Shown: positions 18,999 to 29,663, numbered from the stretch's first letter. The stretch is 64,000 nucleotides of DNA from Streptomyces sp. 71268 (GCF_029392895.1 NZ_CP114200.1:2325001-2389000), one strand, 5' to 3'. Notes: generated by a model from the letters alone, not told the origin. Made by a program: numbers and translations.

Positions 18999-20903
18999 AT
19001 GTCGGACTCCTCCATGTCCCGGGGGTCACCCCCCACCCCCTCGCCCCCGACGGCGAGCGCAGCGCGGCCTCGCCCCACGGGCCCGGCCACGGGCCCGCGC
19101 GGGGCCGGACCGCGTACCGGCGGCGCGGGCCAGGTCACGGCGGCGGGACCGGCCGCCGGCGGCGCCGACGACGGGCTGCTGGCCTCGCTCGCGCCGCTGC
19201 TGACCGAGTGGCTGCCACGGCAGCGCTGGTTCGCCGGCAAGGGCCGCCCGATCAGGGGCTTCACCCTGGTCTCGGCGACGGAGCTGCTCCCGTGCGCGGC
19301 GCGCGACAGCGCGGCGGGCCTGCTGCACCTGCTGGTACGGGCCCACCAGGGTCCGTACGAGGACGGTGCGGGCGGCGAGGGCGGCGTCGAGGGTGGCGCC
19401 GGCGGCGAGGCGGACGGCGACCCGGGCGCCGACGCGGGCGTGGGCGACGGGGCGGGTGCTGGCGTGAGCGCCGACGCGGGCGTGGGCGACGGGGCGGCGG
19501 GGCCCGCCGGCCGGGCCACGGCCGGGGCCGGGGCGTTGGCGAAACCATCCTCCGCGTCCCGGGCGCGCCGGCGGCCGGCCGCCGAGCCGGCCGACTGCTA
19601 CCAACTGCTGCTCGGCGTGCTGCCGCCGAACCCGCACGGCGCCGGGCCACCGCCGGCGGACGGGGCGGCGCGGGCCGAGCCCGGGCCCGCCGCCGCGAAC
19701 GGGGCGGGCGAGCGGGCCGTGGCGCGGGAGGCGGCGGCGCTGCCGCCTCGGCTGGCCCACGCCCTCATCGGCCGGCCCGCCACCGGGCCGCTGGCCGGAG
19801 CCCTGCTCTACGAGGCGCTCGCCGACCCGCGACAGGCCGCGCTGCTCCTCGAACGCCTGCGGCTGCCCGGCACGCTCGGCCCGCTGCGTTTCCGGCGTGC
19901 CCCGGGCGCCGCCATCGAGGCCGGACTCACGCCCCGCCCGCTGACCGCCGAGCAGTCCAACTCCTCGGTGGTGTACGGCGACGCGTACATCCTCAAGGTC
20001 TTCCGCAGGATCGCGCCGGGCATCAACCCCGACCTGGAGGTGGCGCTCGCCCTCGCCCGGACCGGCTGCCGCCGGGTGCCCCCGCCCACCGCGTGGTTCG
20101 AGGCGGCCGGGCCTGGCGCCCCGGCGACGCTCGGGCTACTCCAGCCCTACCTCGCCGACTGCGCCGACGGCTGGCAGTACGCCCTGGACCAGTTGGCGCG
20201 CGGCGCCGACTTCACCGCCGCCGCGTACGCGCTGGGGCAGGCCACCGCCGAGGTCCACCTCGCGCTGGCGCGCTCGCTGCCGACCGCCGAACTCGGCCCC
20301 CCGCAGATCGCGCACCTCACGGCCGCCATGTCGCGCCGGCTGGACGCGGCGGCGGGCGCCGTCCCCGCGCTCCGGCCCTTCCGCCGGGCGCTGCGCGGCG
20401 CCTACGCCGACCTCGCCGCGCTCGGCGACAGCGGGCGCGCCTGGCCGGCCCAGCGCATCCACGGCGACCTGCACCTCGGGCAGGCGCTGCGCGGCACGCG
20501 GGACGGCCGGTGGAGCCTGATCGACTTCGAGGGCGAGCCCGCGAGTCCGCTGGCCGAGCGGCGGCGGTTGCAACCCGTGGTCCGCGACATCGCCGGCATG
20601 CTCAGGTCGTTCGACTACGCGGCGGCGGTGGGCGCCGGCGGCGCGCACGGCGGCCCGGGGGGCGCCGTCGCACCGCGCGAGCCGCGCGAGTGGGCGCGCC
20701 GCTGCCGGGCCGCGTACTGCGCCGGGTACGCCGCCGCCTGCGGCCACGACCCGCGCGCGGAGCCGGAGTTGCTGCGCGCGTACGAGACCGACAAGGCCGT
20801 CTACGAAGTGCTCTACGAGGCCAGGCACCGGCCGGACTGGCTTCCCGTCCCCCTGTCCGCGATCCGGCGCCTCGCCGGGCCAGCCGCGCGGGACACGGCA
20901 TGA
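18999..20903 (+). CDS. pep2: Maltokinase (Pep2/Mak)
   Basis: The product uses ATP to phosphorylate maltose to maltose 1-phosphate, the GlgE substrate. The N-terminal cap has [15 protein letters not shown]. The kinase lobe has [20 protein letters not shown], the catalytic loop [10 protein letters not shown] and the metal-binding LIDFEGEP. At 634 residues it is clearly longer than the roughly 450-residue family norm. The extra length is a Gly/Asp/Ala-rich insertion at about residues 125-190 with an internal DNA repeat, a second low-complexity insertion near 210-245, and a disordered N-terminus of about 50 residues. These probably loop out and leave catalysis intact. glgB follows after 40 bases. 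Confidence 0.94.
   Translation: MSDSSMSRGSPPTPSPPTASAARPRPTGPATGPRGAGPRTGGAGQVTAAGPAAGGADDGLLASLAPLLTEWLPRQRWFAGKGRPIRGFTLVSATELLPCAARDSAAGLLHLLVRAHQGPYEDGAGGEGGVEGGAGGEADGDPGADAGVGDGAGAGVSADAGVGDGAAGPAGRATAGAGALAKPSSASRARRRPAAEPADCYQLLLGVLPPNPHGAGPPPADGAARAEPGPAAANGAGERAVAREAAALPPRLAHALIGRPATGPLAGALLYEALADPRQAALLLERLRLPGTLGPLRFRRAPGAAIEAGLTPRPLTAEQSNSSVVYGDAYILKVFRRIAPGINPDLEVALALARTGCRRVPPPTAWFEAAGPGAPATLGLLQPYLADCADGWQYALDQLARGADFTAAAYALGQATAEVHLALARSLPTAELGPPQIAHLTAAMSRRLDAAAGAVPALRPFRRALRGAYADLAALGDSGRAWPAQRIHGDLHLGQALRGTRDGRWSLIDFEGEPASPLAERRRLQPVVRDIAGMLRSFDYAAAVGAGGAHGGPGGAVAPREPREWARRCRAAYCAGYAAACGHDPRAEPELLRAYETDKAVYEVLYEARHRPDWLPVPLSAIRRLAGPAARDTA
19426..19497 (+). repeat. Coding tandem repeat inside pep2
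   Basis: Two 30-base copies (19426-19455 and 19468-19497), 42 bases apart, encode ADAGVGDGA twice. They show that the Gly/Asp insertion in the kinase grew by in-frame duplication. Confidence 0.8.
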
Positions 20904-20943
20904 GCCGGGTCCCGGACGTCCCCTCAGCTTTGGAGGCCCCCAC

Positions 20944-23412
20944 GTGACCGCACGCCCGTCCCCCGAGCCCCGGCCAACGCACCCCGCCGGCCCCCGCGAC
21001 CGGCCCCCGGCCCGGGTGCTGGGGCAGCCGCTGCCCCACCCGCAGTCGCCGCCCGCCGTTTCGACGGCACAGCCGGACGGGGTCCAGGAGGGCGAGGCGG
21101 CGCGAGGCGATGCGGCGCGGCCGGCACCGTCCCGGGAGAAGGCGGCGCACGGCGTGGTGCTGGCCGCCGCGCCGCTCGCGGGGGACGAGCGGCGGCGGCT
21201 GTTGGACGGCGCGCACCACGACCCGCACGCGCTGCTCGGGGCGCACTCGGAGCCGGCCGGGGTGCGGTTCCGGGCGCTGCGGCCCTTCGCCCGCTCGGTC
21301 GTGGTGGTCGCACCCGGGCTGCGGGCGCCGCTGCGCTCCGAGGGGGACGGCCTGTTCTCGGGCGTGCTGCCGCTGCGCGAGGTCCCGGAGTACCGGCTGC
21401 TGGTCTCGTACGACGCGGACGGCGACGCCGAGGACGGTCGGGACGGCGGTCACGGTCGAGACGGCGGCGACGGCCGGGGCGGTGGGCGTGAGGTGCACGA
21501 TCCGTACCGCTTCCTGCCCGCGCTCGGCGAGTTCGACCTGCACCTGATCAGCGAGGGGCGGCACGAACAACTGTGGCAGGCGCTGGGCGCGCGGCCGATG
21601 GTCCACCAGGGGGTGACCGGGACCCGGTTCACGGTGTGGGCGCCGAACGCGCTCGGCGTGCGGGTGGTCGGGGACTTCTGCCGCTGGGACGGGACCGCGT
21701 TCCCGATGCGGTCGTTGGGGGCCAGCGGGGTGTGGGAGTTGTTCCTGCCGGGCGTCGGCGAGGGGGCGCTGTACAAGTTCGACATCACCCGGCCCGACGG
21801 CTCGCACACGGTGCGCGCCGATCCGATGGCGCGGCGCACCGAGTGTCCGCCCGCCACGGCGTCGATCGTGCACGCCTCGCACCACCGCTGGCACGACCAG
21901 GCGTGGATGGCCGGCCGGACCGGGCGGCCCGTGACCGAGTCGCCGTTCTCGGTCTACGAGGTCCACCTGCCCTCGTGGCGCCCCGGGCTCGGCTACCGGG
22001 AGCTGGCCGAGCAACTCCCCGCGTACGTCAAGGACCTCGGGTTCACGCACGTGGAGTTCATGCCGGTGGCCGAGCACCCCTTCGGCGGCTCGTGGGGCTA
22101 CCAGGTGACCGGCTACTACGCGCCCACGGCCAGGCTCGGCACTCCGGACGACTTCAAGCACCTGGTGGACGCGCTGCACCGGGCCGGCATCGGCGTGCTC
22201 GTGGACTGGGTGCCGGCGCACTTCCCACGGGACGACTGGGCGCTCGCGGAGTTCGACGGCCGGCCGCTGTACGAGCACGGCGACCCGGCGCGGGCGGCGC
22301 ACCCGGACTGGGGCACGCTGGTCTTCGACTACGGGCGGCGCGAGGTGCGCAACTTCCTGGTGGCCAACGCCGTGTACTGGTGCGAGGAGTTCCACGTGGA
22401 CGGGTTGCGGGTGGACGCCGTGGCCTCGATGCTCTACCTCGACTACTCGCGGGACTCGGGCGCCTGGTCGCCCAACGCGTACGGCGGCCGGGAGGACCTG
22501 GACGCGGTGGCGTTCCTCCAGGAGATGAACGCCACGGTCTACCGGCGCTGCCCGGGCGTGGTGACCATCGCCGAGGAGTCCACCGCCTGGGACGGCGTGA
22601 CCCGGGCGACCCACCACGTGAGGCCGGGCGGCTTCGGCGGACTCGGGTTCGGGCTGAAGTGGAACATGGGCTGGATGCACGACTCGCTGGGTTACGTCGC
22701 GCACGACCCGGTGCACCGCGCGTACCACCACCACGAGATGACGTTCTCGATGGTGTACGCGTACTCGGAGAACTACGTGCTGCCCATCTCGCACGACGAG
22801 GTGGTGCACGGCAAGCGCGCGCTGGTCTCCAAGATGCCGGGCGACTGGTGGCAGCGGCGCGCCAACCACCGCGCCTACCTGGGCTTCATGTGGGCCCACC
22901 CGGGCAAGCAACTTCTTTTCATGGGGCAGGAGTTCGCGCAGGGAGCGGAGTGGTCGCAGGAGCACGGACCCGACTGGTGGCTGCTCGACCCGTCGTACGA
23001 GGCCGAGCCCGACCACCGCGGCGTGCGGGACCTGGTGCGTGACCTCAACACGGTCTACGCGGCCACGCCCGCGCTGTGGCAGCGGGACGCCGCGCCGGAG
23101 GGGTTCGCCTGGATCGACGGGGACGCGGCGCAGGACAACGTGTTCGCCTTCTCCCGGCACGCGGCGGACGGTACGCCGCTGGTGTGCGTCAGCAACATGT
23201 CGCCGGTGGTGCGGCACGAGTACCGGATCGGCGTCCCGGACGAGGTGCCGGCCTGGGTGGAGGTGCTGAACACCGACGCGGAGCGGTACGGCGGCAGCGG
23301 GGTCGGCAACCCGGACCCGCTCAAGGCCGAACCGTACGGCTGGCACGGCCGGCCGGCCTCCGTCGTGCCGGTGCTGCCCCCGCTGGCGACGGTCTGGCTG
23401 CGGCCGGCGTAG
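20944..23412 (+). CDS. glgB: 1,4-alpha-glucan branching enzyme
   Basis: The 822-residue GH13_9 enzyme makes alpha-1,6 branches. A disordered N-terminus of about 70 residues precedes two beta modules (about 75-200 and 215-330; [19 protein letters not shown]), then the barrel. The catalytic residues are D491 ([11 protein letters not shown]) and E544 (TIAEES), with [10 protein letters not shown] carrying the third acid (D618). The GTG start is 7 bases after GGAGG. A short Gly/Asp/Arg-rich repeat ([17 protein letters not shown]) sits in the first beta module. It is the last gene of the glgE-treS-pep2-glgB unit and is closed by the terminator at 23497. Confidence 0.96.
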   Translation: MTARPSPEPRPTHPAGPRDRPPARVLGQPLPHPQSPPAVSTAQPDGVQEGEAARGDAARPAPSREKAAHGVVLAAAPLAGDERRRLLDGAHHDPHALLGAHSEPAGVRFRALRPFARSVVVVAPGLRAPLRSEGDGLFSGVLPLREVPEYRLLVSYDADGDAEDGRDGGHGRDGGDGRGGGREVHDPYRFLPALGEFDLHLISEGRHEQLWQALGARPMVHQGVTGTRFTVWAPNALGVRVVGDFCRWDGTAFPMRSLGASGVWELFLPGVGEGALYKFDITRPDGSHTVRADPMARRTECPPATASIVHASHHRWHDQAWMAGRTGRPVTESPFSVYEVHLPSWRPGLGYRELAEQLPAYVKDLGFTHVEFMPVAEHPFGGSWGYQVTGYYAPTARLGTPDDFKHLVDALHRAGIGVLVDWVPAHFPRDDWALAEFDGRPLYEHGDPARAAHPDWGTLVFDYGRREVRNFLVANAVYWCEEFHVDGLRVDAVASMLYLDYSRDSGAWSPNAYGGREDLDAVAFLQEMNATVYRRCPGVVTIAEESTAWDGVTRATHHVRPGGFGGLGFGLKWNMGWMHDSLGYVAHDPVHRAYHHHEMTFSMVYAYSENYVLPISHDEVVHGKRALVSKMPGDWWQRRANHRAYLGFMWAHPGKQLLFMGQEFAQGAEWSQEHGPDWWLLDPSYEAEPDHRGVRDLVRDLNTVYAATPALWQRDAAPEGFAWIDGDAAQDNVFAFSRHAADGTPLVCVSNMSPVVRHEYRIGVPDEVPAWVEVLNTDAERYGGSGVGNPDPLKAEPYGWHGRPASVVPVLPPLATVWLRPA

Positions 23413-23496
23413 CGCCACCGGCCGACCGGCGGTACGGGCGACACCGGGGGCCGCGCCCCGTACCCCCGGCAGAGCGCCGCCCCGTCCCGGCAAAAG

Positions 23497-23532
23497 CGCC
23501 GCCCCGTCCCGGAGGAGCGGGACGGGGCGGCG
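23497..23532. terminator. Terminator after glgB
   Basis: A perfect 15-bp stem (23497-23511 with 23518-23532) has a 6-base GAGGAG loop. An extra copy of its left arm lies just upstream (about 23475-23489) and could form an alternative hairpin. It separates the convergent glgB and dctA. Confidence 0.85.
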
Positions 23533-23677
23533 GGTGGGGCGAGATGGGGTGAGGTCTCGCCCCGCGAAATGGCCTCCTGGTGTACGCCTGCCCCGCCAGC
23601 GGGCGTCCCAGTCCGACCGGTGGCCGTGGGGACCTCCGGTCGGGCGGCCAGGCTTGTGGCGGCCGGCCCGGCGGGCC

Positions 23678-25210
23678 TCAGACCTTGGCCGCCTCCTTGC
23701 CGTCCGCCTCGGCGGCCGCCCGCTTGGCCAGGGCGACCCGCTCGGCGGGCCCGTCCGAGGGCTCGTCGTCGGGCGCGTGGCCGTGGTCATCGTTGAGCAG
23801 CGTGCGCTCGTCGAACGGGATCCGTCCGTGCAGCACCTCGCGCATCCGGTCCCGGTCGATCTCCTTGGTCCAGGTGCCGACGAGCACGGTGGCCACCGCG
23901 TTCCCGGCGAAGTTCGTCAGGGCCCGCGCCTCGCTCATGAAGCGGTCGATGCCGACGATCAGCCCGACGCCGTCCACCAGCTCCGGCCGGTGCGACTGGA
24001 GGCCACCGGCGAGCGTGGCGAGGCCGGCCCCGGTGACGCCCGCGGCCCCCTTGGACGCCACGATCATGAACAGCAGCAGCGAGATCTGCTGCCCGACGGA
24101 GAGCGGGTCGCCCATCGCCTCGGCGATGAACAGCGAGGCCATCGTCAGGTAGATGGCGGTGCCGTCGAGGTTGAAGGAGTAGCCGGTGGGGACGGTGATG
24201 CCGACCACCGGCTTGCTGACCCCCGCGTGCTCCATCTTCGCGATCAGCCGCGGCAGCGCCGACTCGGACGAGGAGGTCGACAGGATCAGCAGGAACTCCC
24301 GCGCCAGGTACTTCAGCAGCAGGAACAGGTTCACGCCCGCCACCAGGCGCAGGATCGTGCCGAGCACGACGACCACGAAGATCAGGCAGGTGACGTAGAA
24401 GCCGACCATGATGACCGCGAGCGAGCGCAGCGCGTCGGTGCCGGTCTCGCCGATCACCGCCGCGATGGCGCCGAAGGCGCCCACCGGGGCCGCCCACATG
24501 ATCATCGCGAGCACCCGGAAGACGAGCCGCTGCAGGTGGCCGATGCCGCGCAGGACGGGCTCGCCCGCCTTGCCCATGGCCTGTAGGGCGAAGCCGACCA
24601 GCAGGGCGATCAGCAGGGTCTGGAGCACCTCGCCCTCGGTGAAGGCGGAGAGCATGCTCGTCGGGATGATGCCGAGCAGGAACTCCTCGGTCGACTCGCT
24701 GGCGCCCTCGGCCTCGCCCTGGCCCGCCTTGGCCGCCTCGCTGGTCAGGTGCAGCCCGCTGCCCGGCTCCAGGATGTTGCCGACCAGCAGGCCGATGGCG
24801 AGCGCCACGGTGGACATGAGCAGGAAGTAGCCGAGCGCGAGGCCGCCGACGGCGCCGACCTTGGCGGCCTTGCGGACCGACCCCACGCCGAGCACGATCG
24901 TGCAGAAGATGATCGGCGAGATCATCATCTTGATCAGGTTCACGAAGCCGGTGCCGATCGGCTTGAGCTCCACGGCGAAGTCGGGCGCCGCGAAGCCCAG
25001 CGTGATGCCGAGGAGCACGGCCACGATCACGAAAATGTAGAGATAGTGGGTCTTGTCCCGCTTCGCCGGCCCGGGCGCCTTCGGTCCCGACGCCTTCGAT
25101 CCCGGTGTCGTCCCGGAGCCTTCCCCGGTCGCCTGTCCCGCCCGTCGCGATGTCGAGCCGGAGTCGGGGGGCGTGTCTCCCGGCTCCGACGGCGAGGTCT
25201 GCGCAGCCAC
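23678..25210 (-). CDS. dctA: Dicarboxylate/cation symporter (DctA-type)
   Basis: This 510-residue membrane protein is of the DAACS (glutamate/C4-dicarboxylate) family. It shows the serine-rich hairpin STSSSESALPRL, the GYSFNLDGTAIYL segment, GVTGAG of the second hairpin and DRFMSEARALTNFAGN with the substrate-binding Arg/Asn. About 8 transmembrane segments start at residue 52, after a disordered Ser/Pro-rich N-terminus. The GTG start has a strong AAGGAGG. It should import succinate, fumarate or malate with protons or sodium. It is divergent from a CitA/CitB-type two-component system that very probably controls it. Confidence 0.93.
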   Translation of the reverse strand: MAAQTSPSEPGDTPPDSGSTSRRAGQATGEGSGTTPGSKASGPKAPGPAKRDKTHYLYIFVIVAVLLGITLGFAAPDFAVELKPIGTGFVNLIKMMISPIIFCTIVLGVGSVRKAAKVGAVGGLALGYFLLMSTVALAIGLLVGNILEPGSGLHLTSEAAKAGQGEAEGASESTEEFLLGIIPTSMLSAFTEGEVLQTLLIALLVGFALQAMGKAGEPVLRGIGHLQRLVFRVLAMIMWAAPVGAFGAIAAVIGETGTDALRSLAVIMVGFYVTCLIFVVVVLGTILRLVAGVNLFLLLKYLAREFLLILSTSSSESALPRLIAKMEHAGVSKPVVGITVPTGYSFNLDGTAIYLTMASLFIAEAMGDPLSVGQQISLLLFMIVASKGAAGVTGAGLATLAGGLQSHRPELVDGVGLIVGIDRFMSEARALTNFAGNAVATVLVGTWTKEIDRDRMREVLHGRIPFDERTLLNDDHGHAPDDEPSDGPAERVALAKRAAAEADGKEAAKV

Positions 25211-25362
25211 GGCTGCCTCCTTCGGTCGTGCATTGCCGCTCGGCAGGGCTGAGAGCTGCGTGGGTACGGCCCAGCCACCGCTGCTGAGGACATCCGGCCC
25301 GGCCGCGCCATGGGGTACGCGCGGCTCACGTGCGGGATGTCCCGGCGACTATGCACCGCGCT

Positions 25363-25376
25363 GTGACGGCGGTCAC
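25363..25376. promoter_or_regulatory. Perfect GTGA-N6-TCAC site between dctA and the two-component system
   Basis: GTGACGGCGGTCAC matches the Crp-family half-site consensus exactly and lies 49 bases before the kinase start, in the 214-bp divergent gap. It would link dicarboxylate uptake to a Crp-type global regulator. Binding is inferred from the pattern alone. Confidence 0.5.
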
Positions 25377-25424
25377 CCTTGCGTACATTACGTTCACGCC
25401 AGGGACAGCGTGCAGACTGAGCCG

Positions 25425-27305
25425 ATGCGCATCCCCCGTCCTCGCAGCCTCGCTGGCCAGCTCTTCGCCATGCAGGTCGTGCTGGTCGCCGCCGTGGTCG
25501 CCGGGTGCGCCGTCTTCACCTACGTCACGGCCAAGGGCGAGGCGCAGGAGGCCGCGCGGCGCCAGGCGTTGACCGCGGCCACCACCATCGCCAACTCCCC
25601 CGCCGTCGTCGAGGCGGCCCGCTCGCCCGACCCGACCTCGGTGCTCCAGCCGTACGCGGAGCGCGTGCGGCTGGACTCCGGCGTCGCGTTCGTCACGATC
25701 ATGAACCCGCGCGGGGTCCGCTGGACGCATCCGGAACCCGGCCGGATCGGCGAGAAGTTCCTCGGCCACACCGGGCCCGCGCTGCGCGGCGAGGTGTTCT
25801 CCGAGACGTACACCGGCACCCTCGGCCCCTCCGTGCGCGTCGTGGCCCCGGTGCGCGAGGGCGGCGGCACGGACGGCCCGGGCCCGGTGGTCGCGCTGGT
25901 GAGCGCCGGGATCACGATCAAGGAGATCACCGAGCGGGAGCGGCGCCAGGTGCTCGCCCTCACCGGCGTCGCGCTGGCCGCGCTCGTGCTCGGCGGGCTG
26001 GGCACCTACGTCATCAACGCGCGGCTGCGCCGGCACACGCACGGCATGAACGCCAACGAGCTGAGCCAGATGCACGACTACCACCAGGCCACGCTGCAAG
26101 CGGTGCGGGAGGGCCTGGTGATGCTCGACGGGCAGCGCCGGATCGCGCTCATCAACGACGGCGGGCGCGAACTCCTCGGCCTGCCCCGCCCGGACGCCGC
26201 CGCCACGGCCGGCTCGTCGGAGGCCGCCCCCGCCATCGACGCGCGGGCCGGCCGGCGCGGCGCGCCACCCGTCGGCCGGCACGTGGGCGAACTCGGCCTG
26301 CCCCCGCCGCTGACCGCGGCGCTGCTCGACCCCGAACCCCGGGTGGACGAGCTGCACCTGACCGCCGACCGGGTCCTGATCGTCAACACCGCGCCGGTGA
26401 GCAGCAACGGCCGGCGCGGCTCCGTGGTGACCCTGCGCGACCACACCGAACTCCAGGCCCTCTCGGGCGAGCTGGACTCGGTACGCGGCTTCGCCGAGGC
26501 GCTGCGCTCGCAGGCCCACGAGGCGGCCAACCGGCTGCACGCCGTGGTCTCCCTCATCGAACTCGGCCGAGCCGACGAGGCCGTCGAGTTCGCCACCGCC
26601 GAGCTGCGACTGGCCCAGGCGCTCACCGACCAGGTGGTGGGCGCGGTGGCCGAGCCGGTGCTCGCCGCGCTGCTGCTCGGCAAGGCGGCCCAGGCCAGCG
26701 AGTACGCGGTGGACTTCGAGCTGACGCCCGACAGCCACATCGACGACGGGCTGCTGCCGGCCAGCCTGCCGGCCCGGGACCTGGTGACCATCCTGGGCAA
26801 CCTGGTGGACAACGCCATCGACGCGGCGGGCGGCCAGACCGCCCCGTCCGCGCGGGGCGGCCCGGGCCCCGGCCGCCGCTCGGGGGCGCCCGTGGACGGC
26901 CGACGGGGGCGGGTCACGGTGACGGTTCGGGCCTGGGACGAGGAGTTGACGCTGCGGGTCGGGGACAACGGCCCCGGCGTCGGCCCGGGCGCGGCCGAGG
27001 AGATCTTCCAGCGGGGTTGGAGCACCAAGGCCGTGCCCGGCCACGGGCTCGGCCTGGCCATCGTGCGCCAGACGGTGCACCGCAACGGCGGCACCATCAC
27101 GCTGGGCCGCTCCCCACGGGGCGGCGCCGAGTTCACGGTCCGGCTGCCCCTGCGCACCACGGACGAGGCCCCCCCGGACGCCGAGCCCCGACCCGCCGAA
27201 CCCGCGCCGGGCACGGCCGGGCCCAGCACGGACGGGCCCAGCGCGGACAGGCCCAGCACGGGCGGGCCCACCGCCGACGGGCCCGGTGGCGGGGTGGCCT
27301 CGTGA
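25425..27305 (+). CDS. CitA/DcuS-type sensor histidine kinase
   Basis: The 626-residue kinase has TM1 at about 11-33, an extracytoplasmic PAS-like (sCache) sensor at 34-170, TM2 at about 174-197 and a cytoplasmic PAS-like segment at about 220-345. The phospho-acceptor His365 is in RSQAHEAANRLH, as in CitA/DpiB kinases. The HATPase_c domain (about 455-585) has NLVDNAIDA, DNGPGV and GHGLGLAIV. The C-terminus is a Pro/Thr-rich repeat tail. The ATG at 25425 starts the membrane-targeting sequence. It overlaps its response regulator by GTGA. It is predicted to sense a di- or tricarboxylate outside the cell and induce dctA. Confidence 0.92.
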   Translation: MRIPRPRSLAGQLFAMQVVLVAAVVAGCAVFTYVTAKGEAQEAARRQALTAATTIANSPAVVEAARSPDPTSVLQPYAERVRLDSGVAFVTIMNPRGVRWTHPEPGRIGEKFLGHTGPALRGEVFSETYTGTLGPSVRVVAPVREGGGTDGPGPVVALVSAGITIKEITERERRQVLALTGVALAALVLGGLGTYVINARLRRHTHGMNANELSQMHDYHQATLQAVREGLVMLDGQRRIALINDGGRELLGLPRPDAAATAGSSEAAPAIDARAGRRGAPPVGRHVGELGLPPPLTAALLDPEPRVDELHLTADRVLIVNTAPVSSNGRRGSVVTLRDHTELQALSGELDSVRGFAEALRSQAHEAANRLHAVVSLIELGRADEAVEFATAELRLAQALTDQVVGAVAEPVLAALLLGKAAQASEYAVDFELTPDSHIDDGLLPASLPARDLVTILGNLVDNAIDAAGGQTAPSARGGPGPGRRSGAPVDGRRGRVTVTVRAWDEELTLRVGDNGPGVGPGAAEEIFQRGWSTKAVPGHGLGLAIVRQTVHRNGGTITLGRSPRGGAEFTVRLPLRTTDEAPPDAEPRPAEPAPGTAGPSTDGPSADRPSTGGPTADGPGGGVAS

Positions 27306-28027
27306 GCGCCATGGAGAACGGCCCCGCGGCGGCCGACGGGCCGATCCGCGTACTCGTCGTGGAGGACGACGCCCTGGCGGCGGACGCGCACGCCCTCTAC
27401 GTCGGCCGGGTGCCCGGCTTCACCGTCGTGGGCACCGTGCACTCCGCCGCGCAGGCGCGCCGCGCGCTGGACCGTACCGCCGTGGACCTGCTGCTGCTCG
27501 ACCTCTACCTGCCCGACGGGCACGGGCTGCGGCTGCTGCGCACGCTGCGGGCGACCGGGCACGGCGTGGACGTCATCGCGGTGACCTCGGCGCGCGACCT
27601 GGCCGTCGTCCGGGAGGGCGTCTCGCTCGGGGTAGTCCAGTACGTGCTGAAGCCGTTCACGTTCGCCACCCTGCGGGAGCGGCTGACCCGGTACGCGGCG
27701 TTCCGGGCGACGGTGACCGTGGGCGAGGCCAGCGGCCAGGCCGAGGTGGACCGGGCGCTCGCCGCGCTGCGCGCGCCGCAGGCGCCGGCCGAGCTGCCCA
27801 AGGGCCTCACGCTGGCGACCCTCCAGGCGGTCACCGAGGTGCTGCGCGCGGCCAGCGCCGGCATCTCGGCGAACGCCACGGCGGAGGCGCTCGGCATCTC
27901 GCGGATCACCGCCCGGCGCTACCTGGAGCACCTGGTGGACACCGGCCGCGCGGCGCGCACCCCGCAGTACGGCGCCGTCGGCCGGCCCGAACTCTCCTAC
28001 CGCTGGGTCTCCCCCGCCGCCCCGTGA
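27302..28027 (+). CDS. CitB/DcuR-type response regulator
   Basis: The 241-residue protein has a receiver domain (about 14-130; VLVVEDD, phospho-acceptor D67 in LLLLDLYLPD, Lys in VLKPF) and a C-terminal HTH of the CitB/DpiA type (about 175-225; NATAEALGISRITARRYLEHLVD). The GTG start overlaps the kinase stop (GTGA) and is preceded by a G-rich ribosome binding site; an ATG nine bases on is an alternative. It is the partner of the upstream kinase and the probable activator of the divergent dctA. Confidence 0.93.
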   Translation: MSAMENGPAAADGPIRVLVVEDDALAADAHALYVGRVPGFTVVGTVHSAAQARRALDRTAVDLLLLDLYLPDGHGLRLLRTLRATGHGVDVIAVTSARDLAVVREGVSLGVVQYVLKPFTFATLRERLTRYAAFRATVTVGEASGQAEVDRALAALRAPQAPAELPKGLTLATLQAVTEVLRAASAGISANATAEALGISRITARRYLEHLVDTGRAARTPQYGAVGRPELSYRWVSPAAP

Positions 28028-28361
28028 CCCCGCCGGGGCCGACGGCGCGTCCGCCCACCGGCGTCGGCGCTCCCGCCGGGCCGGGGCGCCGGCCCCGTGC
28101 CGGCGTCGGCACCCCGCCACCCGCCGACGGCGGCATTCCGCCAGGGCGCGCGGCGGGGCCGGGCCCGGGGCGCCGGGTCCGGGCCGCCGCACCCGGCGCC
28201 TGACGTTCCGTTTCCCCCATCGGCGGCCGGTGAGCACACGAGAGCGCACGTGGCGGGGCCGGGAGGTAAACAGGAAGCTTTCCTAACCATCGTCTTGTCG
28301 CGCCCGCGCCCGCTCGCTAGCGTTCGCCTCCCCAACTCCCGTCCAAGGATGGAGACATGAC
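28028..28361. other. Intergenic 334 bp before the GH8 gene
   Basis: No gene is supported. The first 230 bases are G+C-rich with small hairpins that may end the response-regulator transcript (for example around 28082-28097). The last 100 bases are A+T-richer and hold the palindrome described at 28265 and the GGAG ribosome binding site at 28351. Confidence 0.5.
28265..28288. promoter_or_regulatory. Palindromic operator AGGAA-GCT-TTCCT upstream of GH8 gene
   Basis: The core AGGAAGCTTTCCT (28272-28284) has perfect 5-bp arms and is flanked by GGTAAAC and AACC, giving an outer imperfect symmetry. Similar GTTAGGAAA...TTTCCTAAC palindromes precede secreted polysaccharidase genes in Streptomyces. From memory, the ROK-family chitosanase regulator CsnR uses a site of this kind. 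The position, about 75 bases before the start, fits repression. Confidence 0.5.
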
Positions 28362-29663
28362 GTGGCAATGGTGAGGAACCGCAGATCGCTCGCCCTACTG
28401 ACTGTCGCCGCCCTCGCCGGTGGTGGCGGGTTCTGGCTCGCCGGTGTGCCCGGCAGCCAGACCGCCGACGCCGCCCCCGCGCGGGGCGCGGTCGCCGAGG
28501 GCCCGCGCGCCCGGGCCGCTGTCGCCATCCCGTTCGGCAGCCACTCCTTCTCGTACGCCGATGGCGCCCTCAAGCCCTCCGGCAGCCAGAAGGACAACGA
28601 TGCCAAGGTGCTGGCCTTCTACCAGAAGTGGAAGGCCAACTTCATCAAGCAGAACTGCGGCAACGGCTGGTACCAGGTGTACTCGCCCGACGCCGACCAC
28701 GACTACGTCGCCGAGGCGCAGGGCTACGGCATGGTCATCACCGCGACCATGGCCGGGGCCGACGCCGACGCGCGGAAGATCTTCGACGGCATCCTGAAGT
28801 ACGTCCTCGACCACCCCTCGTCGATCAACAAGGACCTGCACGCGGCCGAGCAGAACGCGAGCTGCAAGAGCGTCAACGGCACGGACTCGGCGACCGACGG
28901 CGACCTGGACATCGCGTACGGGCTGCTCCTCGCCGACCGGCAGTGGGGCAGCTCCGGCGCGTACGACTACAAGGCGCTGGCGGTCAAGCGGATCAACGCG
29001 ATCAAGAAGAGCGAGGTGCACAGCGGCACCAAGCTCACCAAGCTCGGCGACTGGTCGTCGGGCGACTACGACCAGGTCTCGCGCACGTCGGACTGGATTC
29101 CGGGCCACTTCAAGGCGTTCAAGAAGGCGACCGGCGACGGCACCTGGGACGCGGTGCGGAACAAGACGCAGCAGGTCACCGCCGACCTCCAGGCCAAGCA
29201 CGCGGCCAAGACCGGGCTGCTGCCGGACTTCGTGGAGAACACCACCTCCACGCCCCGGCCCCCGTCCGGCGAGGTGCTCGAGGACCCGCACGACGGGGAC
29301 TACCACTGGAACGCCTGCCGCGACCCGTGGCGCCTTGGCACCGACGCCGCGCAGACCGGCGACGCGGCCTCCAAGAAGGCGGCCGTCAAGCTGAGTTCGT
29401 GGTCCAGGTCGAAGGCCGGCGGCAACCCGTCCAAGCTGGTCAACGGCTACCGGCTGAACGGCACGGCGTACGGCGACGGCAACGACGCCGCGTTCTTCGC
29501 GCCGTTCGCGGTCGCGGCGATGAACGACGCCGACGGTCAGGCGTGGCTGGACGCGCTGTGGAAGAAGATGGTCGCCACCGCGCCCGGCTCCGACGACTAC
29601 TTCTCCGCCAGCATCCAGCTCCAGTCGATGCTGGTCGTCACGCACAACTTCTGGACCCCCTGA
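28362..29663 (+). CDS. Secreted glycoside hydrolase family 8 enzyme (chitosanase/endoglucanase type)
   Basis: The 433-residue protein has a signal sequence (RNRRS then a hydrophobic stretch, about residues 4-39) and a complete GH8 (alpha/alpha)6 barrel. The family signature SATDGDLDIAYGLLLAD spans about 177-193, with D179 near the active site. The general acid is E118 in VAEAQGYGM. GH8 enzymes are inverting endo-hydrolases of chitosan, beta-1,4-glucan, lichenan or xylan, and the exact substrate cannot be read from the sequence. The GTG at 28362 lies 7 bases after GGAG. The upstream palindrome and downstream sugar importer favour an oligosaccharide-uptake role, possibly for chitosan. Confidence 0.9.
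   Translation: MAMVRNRRSLALLTVAALAGGGGFWLAGVPGSQTADAAPARGAVAEGPRARAAVAIPFGSHSFSYADGALKPSGSQKDNDAKVLAFYQKWKANFIKQNCGNGWYQVYSPDADHDYVAEAQGYGMVITATMAGADADARKIFDGILKYVLDHPSSINKDLHAAEQNASCKSVNGTDSATDGDLDIAYGLLLADRQWGSSGAYDYKALAVKRINAIKKSEVHSGTKLTKLGDWSSGDYDQVSRTSDWIPGHFKAFKKATGDGTWDAVRNKTQQVTADLQAKHAAKTGLLPDFVENTTSTPRPPSGEVLEDPHDGDYHWNACRDPWRLGTDAAQTGDAASKKAAVKLSSWSRSKAGGNPSKLVNGYRLNGTAYGDGNDAAFFAPFAVAAMNDADGQAWLDALWKKMVATAPGSDDYFSASIQLQSMLVVTHNFWTP

Noticed and set aside
20602..23790. Open frame of more than 1000 codons on the minus strand opposite pep2 and glgB
   Set aside because: It runs antisense across two clearly coding genes and the intergenic terminator; composition is that of a shadow frame.
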